A DNA stretch of 50,289 nt from Confluentibacter sediminis (GTDB taxonomy: Bacteria > Bacteroidota > Bacteroidia > Flavobacteriales > Flavobacteriaceae). Within the stretch, counting starts at the first letter, position 1. Each line of letters begins with the position of its first letter. Location of the stretch: NCBI RefSeq assembly GCF_003258355.1, contig NZ_QKPO01000027.1, positions 1 to 50,289 of the forward strand. Direction: 5' to 3'. Positions 42,500-50,289 of this stretch are shown in pieces. The position numbers and the translations under genes are program-made. The notes below the pieces were generated by a model. The model made no database searches and had not been told where the DNA came from. It worked only from the letters and a program-made list of their open reading frames with translations.

Positions 42500-42910
42500 T
42501 TAAATTTGTTTTAGTTCGTTGATGCTCCAATAAGCTAAAAGTTTTTCAATTTTAGAAACATACTCTTCATATTTTAAAGGTTTTAAAACATATCCAGCAA
42601 TTCCTATTTTATAACACTCCAACAAATCTCTTTGATTATTTGAAGTTGTTAAAATGATGGTTGGTATGTATTTTAAAATAGGGTCATTTTTTAAAATACC
42701 TAAAAACTCAATGCCATTAATTTTTGGCATGTTTAAATCTAGTAAAATTATGTCAGGTAATTCATCTTTTTTTTCTAAAATTTTTAACGCTTCTTCGCCA
42801 TTAATCGCCTCAATAATTTTATGGTTAAGTTGAAGTGACGAAATTGTTCTATTTAATTTCATTACTTCAATCATATCGTCTTCAATCAATAATATGGTCA
42901 GTGTTTTCAT
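42500..42910 (-). CDS. CheY-like response regulator, first gene of the signalling operon
   Basis: A 136-residue stand-alone receiver: acidic IEDDM (Asp11-Asp12), phospho-acceptor Asp58 (LLDLNMPKINGIEFL), Thr/Ser at TTSNN, Lys in LKPLKYEEY, the Rcp1-like subtype. I place the start at the ATG at 42910 (MKTLTILLIEDD), because this matches the family and the -7-like box at 42941-42948 would put the transcript start inside the longer frame that begins at 42952. With no output domain it can act as an intermediate receiver in a phosphorelay with the HPt protein, or regulate by protein contact. Confidence 0.9.
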   Translation of the reverse strand: MKTLTILLIEDDMIEVMKLNRTISSLQLNHKIIEAINGEEALKILEKKDELPDIILLDLNMPKINGIEFLGILKNDPILKYIPTIILTTSNNQRDLLECYKIGIAGYVLKPLKYEEYVSKIEKLLAYWSINELKQI

Positions 42911-42940
42911 TTCAATACAGCATTTGTGCAAAATATCATT

Positions 42941-43012
42941 TAAAATTAGCAATATATACTTAATTTGAAATTTCTATTTCGGTTGATTGTACTTTATGTG
43001 TAGTCGAGTGGT
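42941..43012 (-). promoter_or_regulatory. Putative LytTR operator and promoter for the signalling operon
   Basis: Minus-strand half-sites ACCACTCGACTACA (42999-43012) and ACAATCAACCGAAA (42977-42990) have a 22-bp period. A -7-like box TAATTTTA (one mismatch) lies at 42941-42948, 28 bp past the proximal half-site. It suggests that the operon activates or limits its own expression through its LytTR product. Confidence 0.68.
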
Positions 43013-43182
43013 AGGAAAGTATAGACCAATAGTAATGGGCGAGACAAATATTTATAAAACCTCTAAAAAAAATAATTTAGTTTGAGAATAATGAGAATAA
43101 TTTTAACCATTCCGTGCTGATATAAAACTACTTAATTCTAAGATTTATTTAAAAAATAATTTAGATATAAAATTATGTTGCA

Positions 43183-43372
43183 ATTCATATTAATTTATCT
43201 TGTTTTATAAATAATACTAAATTATATTTGCACCGTTCTTAAAATAAGGGCAAATAAAAACAAAAGTTCTTAACAAATAAGTTACTTATTCGGTTGCCAA
43301 AAAGCAAATGATTTTGTAACTATCTGATTGTTAAAAATATATGTTTTGTGAGGGCTATCTGCCACACCCACA
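43183..43372 (+). repeat. 190-bp direct repeat, right copy: tRNA-Arg promoter and leader
   Basis: Gap-free match to 12919-13108 (23 differences counted by hand). Promoter: TTG at 43200-43202 and TATATTTG at 43223-43230, an exact -7 box, followed by CACC, as before many flavobacterial tRNA genes. The leader of about 150 nt lies between the start of transcription and the tRNA at 43386 and has no open frame. Confidence 0.85.
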
Positions 43373-43385
43373 TTTTTTGAGTTAG

Positions 43386-43459
43386 GGGCTCTTAGCTCAG
43401 TTGGATAGAGCACCTCCCTTCTAAGGAGGCGGTCAAAGGTTCGAATCCTTTAGGGCTCA
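43386..43459 (+). tRNA. tRNA-Arg (anticodon TCT)
   Basis: A 74-nt cloverleaf: acceptor GGGCTCT/AGGGCTC (two G-U pairs), D arm GCTC...GAGC with AGTTGGATA loop, anticodon stem CCTCC/GGAGG with loop CTTCTAA (anticodon TCT, reads AGA), T arm AAAGG-TTCGAAT-CCTTT, discriminator A. The CCA end is not encoded. A long leader with a strong promoter lies upstream and a terminator downstream, so it is a single-tRNA transcription unit. Confidence 0.95.
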
Positions 43460-43462
43460 CAC

Positions 43463-43503
43463 AAGCGGAGAATTGATTAATATTAATCGGTTCTCCGCTT
43501 TTT
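43463..43503 (+). terminator. Terminator after tRNA-Arg
   Basis: Perfect 10-bp arms AAGCGGAGAA (43463-43472) and TTCTCCGCTT (43491-43500) followed by a T run. Closely follows the tRNA. Confidence 0.88.
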
Positions 43504-43874
43504 ATTTTCGATAGATACTGTGATATTAGAGGAATCTTAGAGAAAATAGAATTTATTTTATTGGTCTTGGACTTTGCCATTTATTTTGTATAGTATAGCC
43601 CAGAGGTAAAAATTAAGTTTTGGATTTCCACTTTTTGATTCATTATTTTTAGTCTGTTTTTAAATGGTATATAAAATTTTATTCCAGTCTTATCAGAATC
43701 AAACATATTTTAACGACCGTTAATTATTCAAAGTCTTCAATAATTTCAAAATAAAGAAAGCAACCTTTTTTCTTTTTTTCATCTACAATGTATATTAATA
43801 TTTTCAATGTTAGGTAAATTAAAATGATCCAAACACTTGAAACTTATTAGTAAAACCTATGAAAAAAGAAAAAA
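43504..43874. other. AT-rich spacer upstream of the second glycan cluster
   Basis: No gene. A single half-site-like TTCATCTACA occurs at 43778-43787 on the plus strand, but no partner 21-22 bp away and no matching -7 box is seen. The promoter of the following operon must lie here; I cannot place it. Confidence 0.5.
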
Positions 43875-44984
43875 ATGATATCTACAAAAAAAACAAGTTC
43901 CTCTAAAACCATTTTTCTAGAAACACACAATTTAAAAAACTTACACAGTGGTTTTGGACAATTCAATTTTAATTTGGCAAAAGCCTTAAGTCATGAAACT
44001 GAATTTTTAAAAGACCATGACATCATTCTAAATTGTAATAATAATCAAGTCAAAGACGAGTTAAGAAGCCAAATCTCCTTTAATAAGTATTTGCCTATAA
44101 CAAGATATCCTCTTTTTAGAATAAGGAAAAATTTCAGTCTGTGGCATTCTGTAAATCAGAATACAAAAATAGAACCTGCTTCAAAGGAAATCCCATATTT
44201 ATTAACAGTACATGATGTGAATTTTTTAGAAGAAGAGTCAGGAAAACGACTGGATTTTAGGATAAATCAGCTTAAAAGCAAAATTCAAAGGAGCGCTTCT
44301 ATTGTATATGTTTCAGAATATGCCAAGCAACAGACACATGCTCATTTTCATATTCCTGACATCCCTGAATATGTGATATATAATGGAAATAATTTTAATA
44401 ATAGTTTGATAAATAACTTAGAGAATAATCATCCTAAGTATATTCCAAATAAACCATTTATTTTTTCAATTGGACAAATAGTTGAAAAAAAGAACTTCCA
44501 TACATTAATAGAAATGTTGAGGTTTTTAAAGGATGTAGTTCTCATTATAGCGGGCAAATTGAAAACCACGTATACTGAGATTCTCAAAGAAAAAATACAG
44601 CATTATAAGTTAGAAAATAGAGTTGTTTTATTAGGAAATATTGCAGAATGGGATAAAATATTCTATTATAAAAATTGCGTTGCCTTTGCTTTTCCCTCTT
44701 TACGAGAAGGTTTTGGGCTTCCTGTGCTAGAGGCTATGACTTTTGGTAAACCCATATTCCTTTCAAATAAAACGTCTTTGCCAGAGATAGGGGGACCTCA
44801 TTCTTTTTATTGGGATAATTTCGATGCGGAAGATATGGCCCATGTTTTTGAAGCAGGGATGTCCAAATTTGAAGACAATAAAGATGTGTTCAAATCGGCG
44901 TATGTCAATCGCTCCCAACAGTTCACATGGGAAAAAGCGGCCAAAGATTATGTACGTGTTTATGAAAACATTTTAGAAAAATAA
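43875..44984 (+). CDS. GT4-type glycosyltransferase
   Basis: A 369-residue GT-B glycosyltransferase, group 1. The N-terminal half has LHSGFGQFNFNLAKAL, PYLLTVHDVNFLEEES and ASIVYVSEYAKQQTHAHF; the C-terminal half has FIFSIGQIVEKKNFHTLIEML, LENRVVLLGNI and the E-x7-E motif in SLREGFGLPVLEAMTFGKP. It is cytoplasmic and probably adds sugars to a lipid or surface glycan. First gene of a three-gene plus-strand cluster with an ABC exporter and another GT4, 30 bp before the exporter gene. Confidence 0.9.
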   Translation: MISTKKTSSSKTIFLETHNLKNLHSGFGQFNFNLAKALSHETEFLKDHDIILNCNNNQVKDELRSQISFNKYLPITRYPLFRIRKNFSLWHSVNQNTKIEPASKEIPYLLTVHDVNFLEEESGKRLDFRINQLKSKIQRSASIVYVSEYAKQQTHAHFHIPDIPEYVIYNGNNFNNSLINNLENNHPKYIPNKPFIFSIGQIVEKKNFHTLIEMLRFLKDVVLIIAGKLKTTYTEILKEKIQHYKLENRVVLLGNIAEWDKIFYYKNCVAFAFPSLREGFGLPVLEAMTFGKPIFLSNKTSLPEIGGPHSFYWDNFDAEDMAHVFEAGMSKFEDNKDVFKSAYVNRSQQFTWEKAAKDYVRVYENILEK

Positions 44985-45014
44985 TACCAATTTATTATAA
45001 TCAATACTTAATAG

Positions 45015-46868
45015 ATGAAAAACTTCAAAAGGTTTTTTAAATACCTTATACCCTATAAAAAATATCAAATGTTAAGCATCCTGTTTAATATTTTGTATGC
45101 CCTTTTTTCCTCAATTTCCATGCTTTCCCTTTTGCCCATGATAAAAATTCTGTTCGATGAAGGGGAAAAATTAAAAGAAAAGCCCGTTTTTCATGGTATT
45201 AAAGATTTTGATTTAAGTTATTTCGAAGATTACCTTAATTATTTTATAACAACCAAAAATGATTCTCAAGGTCCTTTAATCACATTAATAATTGTTGTCT
45301 GCTTCGTCTTGAGTACATTTTTACTTAAAAATATTTTTAGTTATCTATCCATATTATACATGACTTATTTGAATAATGGTATTTTAAAAGATTTGAGACA
45401 AGATGTTTACGACAAAATTATAAGTTTGAATGTAGGTTTTTTTGCCAATGAACGTAAGGGAGACCTTATTGCTCGTATGACTTCGGATATCAATACAATA
45501 AAAGTCTCGTTCATGGGTGTTTTAATGATGGTTAGAGAACCTTTAACCATTCTTTTCACTCTGGGAGGTATGTTTGCAATCAGTTGGAAATTAACCCTTT
45601 TTGTACTCTTTTTTATTCCAATTTCTGGATTCTTAATTTCTAAAGTAAGTAAAAATATTAAAAGTCAATCTGGAGATATTTTTGCTATGGAAGGACATTT
45701 ATTGTCCAATATAGAAGAAACATTGGGAGGTATAAAAATCATTAAAAATTTCACTTCAGAGAGCTATTTTTCAAAAAAGTTCAAGGATTTTACGGAAAAC
45801 ATTAATATGCTCAATAACTCAATCGGTAAAAAAATGAGCCTCTCTGCTCCTGCAAGTGAGTTTCTAGGGATTCTAGTCATTTCAGTATTGTTGGTTTACG
45901 GAGGCTCGTTAGTGCTCATTGATGGCTCTTTGAGTGGCGGTGCTTTTATAGCTTATATGGGTCTTGCATATCAAATTTTAACCCCTGCCAAAGCTATAAC
46001 TAAAGCCAATCATGCCTTGCAGGGAGGGAATGCTGCTTATGAACGCGTTGCGTTTATTTTAGATGCAGAAAATCCCTTAAAAGATAAAGAAAATGCTCAA
46101 GTAATTAATGAATTTAAACAAGAAATAAAGTTTACTAATGTATCCTTTAAATACAAGGAAGATTATGTTTTGAAAGATTTTAACCTTACTATTCCTAAAG
46201 GAAAAACTATAGCTTTAGTGGGTGAATCTGGAAGTGGAAAATCTACTTTAGCAAATTTAATGACCCGTTTTTACGATGTGCATGAAGGCAGTATTACGTT
46301 TGACGGTATTAATATAAAAGATGTTACTACCAAGTCCTTAAGAGCACAAATGGGTATCGTGGCTCAAGACTCCATTTTATTTAATGATACTCTAGCCAAC
46401 AATATATCCTTAGGTATAGATGAACCTAAGGAAGAAAAAATTATAGCTGCCGCAAAAGTAGCAAATGCTCATAATTTTATTTCTGAATTTCCCAACAAAT
46501 ACCAAAATAATGTAGGTGATGGAGGCTCTTTGCTATCTGGAGGGCAACGCCAACGCATAGCCATAGCTAGAGCCGTCATGAAAAACCCTCCGATTATGAT
46601 TCTAGATGAAGCAACTTCAGCCTTAGATACAGAATCCGAGAAATTGGTACAAAATGCACTCGAGAATATGATGGAAAACCGGACGTCTTTAGTAATTGCC
46701 CATAGACTTTCTACTATTCAGAATGCCGATCTTATTGTGGTTATGAAGAGAGGTCGCATTGTGGAACAAGGTACTCATGAAGAATTATTGAACATGAATG
46801 GAACTTATGCACATTTGGTTTCATTACAATCTTTAGAAGTAAATCAGGTATACCATGAAAACATCTGA
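45015..46868 (+). CDS. MsbA-like ABC exporter (fused membrane and ATPase domains)
   Basis: A 617-residue half-transporter: six membrane segments over about 20-320, then the ATPase at about 365-605. Walker A is GESGSGKST, the signature LLSGGQRQRIAIARA, Walker B IMILDEATSALD, and the switch histidine is in VIAHRLST. This is the lipid/lipid-linked glycan exporter type (MsbA, PglK). It acts in the inner membrane as a homodimer, here probably on a glycolipid or lipid-linked oligosaccharide made by the flanking GT4 enzymes. The next gene starts 14 bp before its stop, so translation is coupled. Confidence 0.93.
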   Translation: MKNFKRFFKYLIPYKKYQMLSILFNILYALFSSISMLSLLPMIKILFDEGEKLKEKPVFHGIKDFDLSYFEDYLNYFITTKNDSQGPLITLIIVVCFVLSTFLLKNIFSYLSILYMTYLNNGILKDLRQDVYDKIISLNVGFFANERKGDLIARMTSDINTIKVSFMGVLMMVREPLTILFTLGGMFAISWKLTLFVLFFIPISGFLISKVSKNIKSQSGDIFAMEGHLLSNIEETLGGIKIIKNFTSESYFSKKFKDFTENINMLNNSIGKKMSLSAPASEFLGILVISVLLVYGGSLVLIDGSLSGGAFIAYMGLAYQILTPAKAITKANHALQGGNAAYERVAFILDAENPLKDKENAQVINEFKQEIKFTNVSFKYKEDYVLKDFNLTIPKGKTIALVGESGSGKSTLANLMTRFYDVHEGSITFDGINIKDVTTKSLRAQMGIVAQDSILFNDTLANNISLGIDEPKEEKIIAAAKVANAHNFISEFPNKYQNNVGDGGSLLSGGQRQRIAIARAVMKNPPIMILDEATSALDTESEKLVQNALENMMENRTSLVIAHRLSTIQNADLIVVMKRGRIVEQGTHEELLNMNGTYAHLVSLQSLEVNQVYHENI

Positions 46869-48132
46869 AAAAGGACTTAATATAGTTGGCTATACAGAGA
46901 GCATATTTGGTTTAGGAGAAGCTGTAAAATTGAATATTAAAGCCGCTAAAAAACTCGATATACCTGTTAATATTATAAATTATGAAAAAATTAAGAAGGG
47001 TGTTAATTATGATTACAACTTCAATTATGCTGTTAATTTAGTACAAGTAGGCATGAATGATCTTGATACATTTTTCAGGGTCATTGATCCCGAATTTTTT
47101 AACAATTCGTATTCCATTCTTTTTTTAATGTGGGAATCAGAAAATATACCTTCAAAATTTAAAGCAACTATAAATCTGTTCAATGAAATATGGACAGCTT
47201 CCACCTATTGTAAAGATATTTTTAAAAAGGTATATCAGGGGCCGATACTAATCGTTCCCCATCCAGTGGAATTAAGTCTTAAACCTAAACAAAGCGAAAA
47301 AGCCTATATTGTTTTTGATGAGAAAAGGTTTAGCTTTTTATTTGTTTTTAGCTATCATAGTTCTATGGAAAGAAAAAACCCCTTCTTTTTAATTGAGGCT
47401 TTTATAAAAGCTTTTGGCACGAATGATCATGTGGAACTCATCATAAAAACCGTTGGAGGCCAGCAATTCAAATCGACTAAGAAGAAATTACATCAATCTA
47501 TTTCTGGTCACGATAATATTAAGATTATTGATAAGGAACTAGATAAAAATAGCTTAAATCACTTAATAAATGATTGTGATTGTTATGTTTCAATGCACCA
47601 CTCTGAAGGGTTTGGACTGACTTTGGCTGAAGCTATGTATTTAGGCAAACCTACCATAGCCACTAATTATTCAGGGAATACAGAATTCATGGATGACAGT
47701 AATAGTTTTTTGGTGGATTATGAACTTGGAATGATTAAAAACCCTGATAGTAATTTTTCCTCAAACACCATTTGGGCCCATCCTGATATTCTATCTGCAG
47801 TTGATACATTAAAAGAGGTTTATTATAATGCAGATTTAAGAAAAGAGAAAGCCATAAATGCTAGGCTCTCTGTTCGAGAAAAATTATCATTTTATTCTGT
47901 GGGCGCTATAATGAAAGAGCGGATAAATCATATTTATGAGAATTGTGAAGGATTGGAAGTTAATGAAAAGCAAAAAGAATACTTATTAAATCAGTTGCAA
48001 CTCGCCACAATAGATATCAAACATCTTCAAAGAGAAATTAGAAGAATGAAAAAAAACATACTTATCAGAATGATCCTATTTTTAAAAGATAACATTAGAA
48101 ACCTAAAAAAGGTAAAATGGTTTGTTGAATGA
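46855..48132 (+). CDS. GT4-type glycosyltransferase with C-terminal coiled coil
   Basis: A 425-residue GT-B glycosyltransferase. N-terminal landmark NIVGYTESIFGLGEAVKLNIKAAK is seen in GT4 enzymes of surface-glycan clusters; the C-terminal catalytic part has FSFLFVFSYHSSMERKNPFFLIEAFIKAF and the E-x7-E motif in HHSEGFGLTLAEAMYLGKPTIA. The last 55 residues are a basic, coiled-coil-like tail (EYLLNQLQLATIDIKHLQREIRRMKKN) that could bind the membrane. It overlaps the exporter gene by 14 bp. Sugar donor and acceptor unknown. Confidence 0.88.
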   Translation: MKTSEKGLNIVGYTESIFGLGEAVKLNIKAAKKLDIPVNIINYEKIKKGVNYDYNFNYAVNLVQVGMNDLDTFFRVIDPEFFNNSYSILFLMWESENIPSKFKATINLFNEIWTASTYCKDIFKKVYQGPILIVPHPVELSLKPKQSEKAYIVFDEKRFSFLFVFSYHSSMERKNPFFLIEAFIKAFGTNDHVELIIKTVGGQQFKSTKKKLHQSISGHDNIKIIDKELDKNSLNHLINDCDCYVSMHHSEGFGLTLAEAMYLGKPTIATNYSGNTEFMDDSNSFLVDYELGMIKNPDSNFSSNTIWAHPDILSAVDTLKEVYYNADLRKEKAINARLSVREKLSFYSVGAIMKERINHIYENCEGLEVNEKQKEYLLNQLQLATIDIKHLQREIRRMKKNILIRMILFLKDNIRNLKKVKWFVE

Positions 48133-48265
48133 ATGTGTCAAAAAACATACGTCCGGATTTTTTTTGATAATTTAACGTGAATAATGGAATAATGGATAAG
48201 AAAAAGAGTGTTTTAATTTGTATTAATATCTGATATTCATCATTTTAATAGTGTAAAATGCTTAA

Positions 48266-49073
48266 ATGTTTAGGGGCAAAGTTACAGAATTCTTTGTGAA
48301 CTTGGACGATTTTCAGCGAGAATCCAATCAAAACATGGAAAATCATCCAAAATTAGTGGACACACAGGTTAAAAGGCGAAATAGAAAGGGCAAATTATCA
48401 GATTCTGAGATGATAAGTATCTATCTGCTTTTTTATTTTGGGCAGTTTACAAACTTTAAACATTTTACCTGCAATATGTTTGCGAGCATTTAAATGGGCT
48501 GTTCCTTAATCTGGTGAGCTATGAACGTTTTATGGAGCGCCAAGAAGGAGTGCTGCTGAGGGGTTGGGCAAATCAAGAGGGGTCAATTATATTGATTCTA
48601 CCCTTATCAGGGTATGCCATATCAAAAGAGAGAAACAGAGCAGAGTATTCAAGAATATAGCAGAAAAAGGAAAATTCACAATGAGCTGGTTCTTCGGCTT
48701 CAAACTCCATTTGATCATTAACGACAAAGGAGAACTTTTATCCTTTTACCTTACCAAGGGTAATGTGGATGACAGGAACATTGAGCTTATGACCGCCATG
48801 GCAAAAGAAGTCTTTGGTAAATTGTTTGGGGATAAAGGCTATATATCACAAGTCCTTTCTGAGCTTTTATTTCAAGAAGGTATTCAGCTTATTACTAAAG
48901 TAAGGAAGAACATGAAAAAGCAAAACCTTTCTGATGTGGATTCTATCCTATTAAGGAAGAGGGATTTGGTAGAATCTTTAAACGACGAACTTGAGAACAT
49001 CTGTAAAATAGAGCATACTATACATCGGGGCAGCTTAAACATTATTCACGTTAATTTAATAAATCGCTATTAA
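48266..49073 (+). pseudogene. IS982-family transposase, frameshifted and deleted
   Basis: The N-terminal part (KGKLSDSEMISIYLLFYFGQFTNFKHF, 48398-48470) continues in a second frame (LQYVCEHLNGLFLNLVSYERFMERQEG, about 48472-48553), then, after a small deletion, a third segment from about 48564 carries the catalytic region (VNYIDSTLIRVCHIKR, FGFKLHLIINDKGEL, LFGDKGYI, ITKVRKNMK, IEHTIHRG). IS982 transposases read FYLHYIREHL.. and continue with a further C-terminal VNL..GLIAY..KP part, here degenerate. At least two frame breaks make it inactive. I could not identify the terminal inverted repeats. Confidence 0.87.
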
Positions 49074-49341
49074 GAAAAACAAAAAAATCATTTAAAATCC
49101 TTCTTTTTATCTATACTTTTATAGGTAAATGTATCTAATTTTAAGACCTCTATAGAAGAATAAATAAAAAGTTTATTTTATTTAAATAATAGTGAAATTA
49201 ATATCAGAAACTGAAAGCTATGAAAGGAATATTTAAGCTATGTCCTGGGATTTAACGGAAAATTTTTAAAAAACTATAGGGCTTTTAATTGATTGAATTT
49301 TTGTAGACTGATTTTATATTGTAAAACATATTCTTAATTAT

Positions 49342-50234
49342 TTATTCATCTCTTAAGCTTTCAACTGGGTTACTAATAGCCGCTTTATAGGTTTGCCAGC
49401 TAACCGTTAGTAAGGCGATAATTAATGAGATAATGACAGCAATGGCAAAAACCCACCAATCTATACTGGTCTTGTAGACAAAATTCTCTAACCACTTTTT
49501 AATCGCATAATAAGCCATTGGGCAGGCAATAATAAATGCAATAACAGCCCATTTAATAATATCTAAATTTAGCATCATTAAAATTTCTTTAATGGTTCCT
49601 CCATTTACTTTGCGAATACCAATTTCTTTAGTTTGCTGCTGGGTTTTAAATAGTGACATGCCAATTAAACCAAGCACTGTAATTAATATAGCTATAGCGG
49701 TTAGTAAAAGATGGTTTTTTGAAATGTTTTTTCTTTCCCATAAAAAGTGTCTTTTACAGTCTCTAAATAATCCGGATCAAAATATCGTTTGCGAGCATTC
49801 TCCATGCTGCCCATAAAATTTATCATTTCCAAATCACTATAAGTAGGATCAAAAATATTTGCTAAACCTTCATTTTGATTGCCAAGTAAGGTTTTGACTA
49901 TTAATGTTGCTTTATCCTTTTTATTAGAATCATATGAAATTATTATAGAGTTGCCTTCTTCTTCTTTATAAACTTTAAAGATTATGGGTCTTATAGAATT
50001 TTGCAGTGTTTCAAAATTAAAATCTTTAACAATGCCAATAATAGTTCCCAAATTTGTTTTTTTACCTATAGGGTTTTCTAATTCCAAAACCTTAACGGCC
50101 GTTTCGTTTAAAATAACAGCTTCTTTAGCATCGGTTGCATAAATCTCAGAAAAGTTTCGGTCTTCTTTTATTTTAATTTCATAAAAATCAAATAATTTAA
50201 TTACACCCAACGGGAGTTTGCTCACAAACCCCAT
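49342..50234 (-). pseudogene. MacB/FtsX-type ABC permease gene, truncated and frameshifted
   Basis: Two minus-strand frames form the C-terminal half of a MacB-like permease: 50234-49701 is the periplasmic MacB-PCD part (ILNETAVKVLELENPIGKKTNLGTIIGIVKDFNFETLQ), and 49725-49342 is the FtsX membrane part (LLTAIAILITVLGLIGMSLFKTQQQTKEIGIRKVNGGTIKEILMML ... AAISNPVESLRDE). They join through a frameshift in an A-rich run near 49710-49740. A stop codon sits directly upstream of the ATG at 50234, and the N-terminal half (first FtsX block) is absent, so the gene is dead unless the missing part lies beyond the window in another frame. The ATPase partner is not seen. Confidence 0.82.
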
Positions 50235-50289
50235 TTATTTCTATAAATCTATAGATTTTCTACAAATTAATGACATATGAGCTCATAAA

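Noticed and set aside
42911-42952. Longer start (14 extra residues) for the CheY-like regulator
   Set aside because: The extension does not fit the receiver family, and the predicted -7 box lies within it.
43392-43580. 62-codon minus-strand open frame across tRNA-Arg
   Set aside because: It is the complement of the tRNA and its terminator; no promoter or protein-like content of its own.
43778-43808. Half-site TTCATCTACA upstream of the second glycan cluster as a sixth regulon operator
   Set aside because: No second half-site at 21-22 bp on either side and no -7 box at the expected distance.
1-50289. CRISPR arrays, rRNA genes and phage structural genes
   Set aside because: No regularly spaced identical repeats, no rRNA-like sequence and no phage morphogenesis proteins were seen.

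Overview
The window looks like a chromosome segment of a marine-type Flavobacteriaceae (Bacteroidota). It is AT-rich, promoters carry the TAnnTTTG -7 box, one large secreted protein ends in a type IX secretion (T9SS) sorting tail, LytTR two-component systems are abundant, and the lipoproteins and domain families (DUF4412, DUF4870-like, DUF3592) are typical of that group. I cannot name genus or species.

Layout. 1-916: gene-free, with small repeats. 917-3706: LytTR response regulator and its 7TM (7TMR-DISM) sensor kinase, minus strand. 3939-12804: a divergent, tightly packed operon of exported proteins: DUF4412-like protein, three related lipoproteins, two related secreted proteins, another lipoprotein, two small membrane proteins and a 1021-residue Tat lipoprotein with transglutaminase-like and von Willebrand A-like parts. 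The divergent intergenic region holds two back-to-back pairs of 21-bp-period direct repeats, each about 29 bp upstream of a -7-like box. This suggests that the LytTR protein drives both directions. 12919-13598: a promoter plus leader (possible small RNA) that is copied before the tRNA-Arg at 43.4 kb, a terminator, and an integrase relic.

14009-26289: an exopolysaccharide-type locus: a receiver domain fused to a family 2 glycosyltransferase, a large GT-C-like membrane protein, an Ig-like exported protein, a membrane-anchored GH5-like hydrolase, a GT4, a flippase, a STAS protein and a TPR/beta-barrel outer-membrane protein. 26290-33870: patchwork DNA with an IS1182-type relic, LRR lipoprotein, broken response regulator, GAF/5xPAS kinase, quinone-oxidoreductase-like enzyme and DinB-like protein, separated by two families of imperfect repeats.

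33882-42910: a T9SS-exported protein, then a tight seven-gene signalling operon (transcription order: CheY-like regulator, H-NOX, triple-PAS kinase, FIST protein, kinase, HPt, LytTR regulator). 43386-43459: tRNA-Arg(TCT). 43875-48132: a second glycan cluster (GT4, MsbA-like ABC exporter, GT4). 48266-50234: a decayed IS982 transposase and a truncated, frameshifted MacB/FtsX-type permease gene.

Main idea. Five near-identical operator-like sites (two 14-bp half-sites repeated every 21-22 bp, four of them 27-28 bp upstream of a TAnnTTTG-like box) precede the receiver-GT2 gene, the GT4 gene, the STAS-flippase pair, the T9SS protein and the H-NOX/FIST operon. They look like LytTR boxes. I infer one regulon in which a gas-sensing (probably nitric oxide) phosphorelay ends in the LytTR protein at 36759-37472 and controls exopolysaccharide synthesis and a surface protein, with a second control point through the receiver domain fused to the glycosyltransferase. 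The repeats and gene order are seen directly; the regulatory link is inference.
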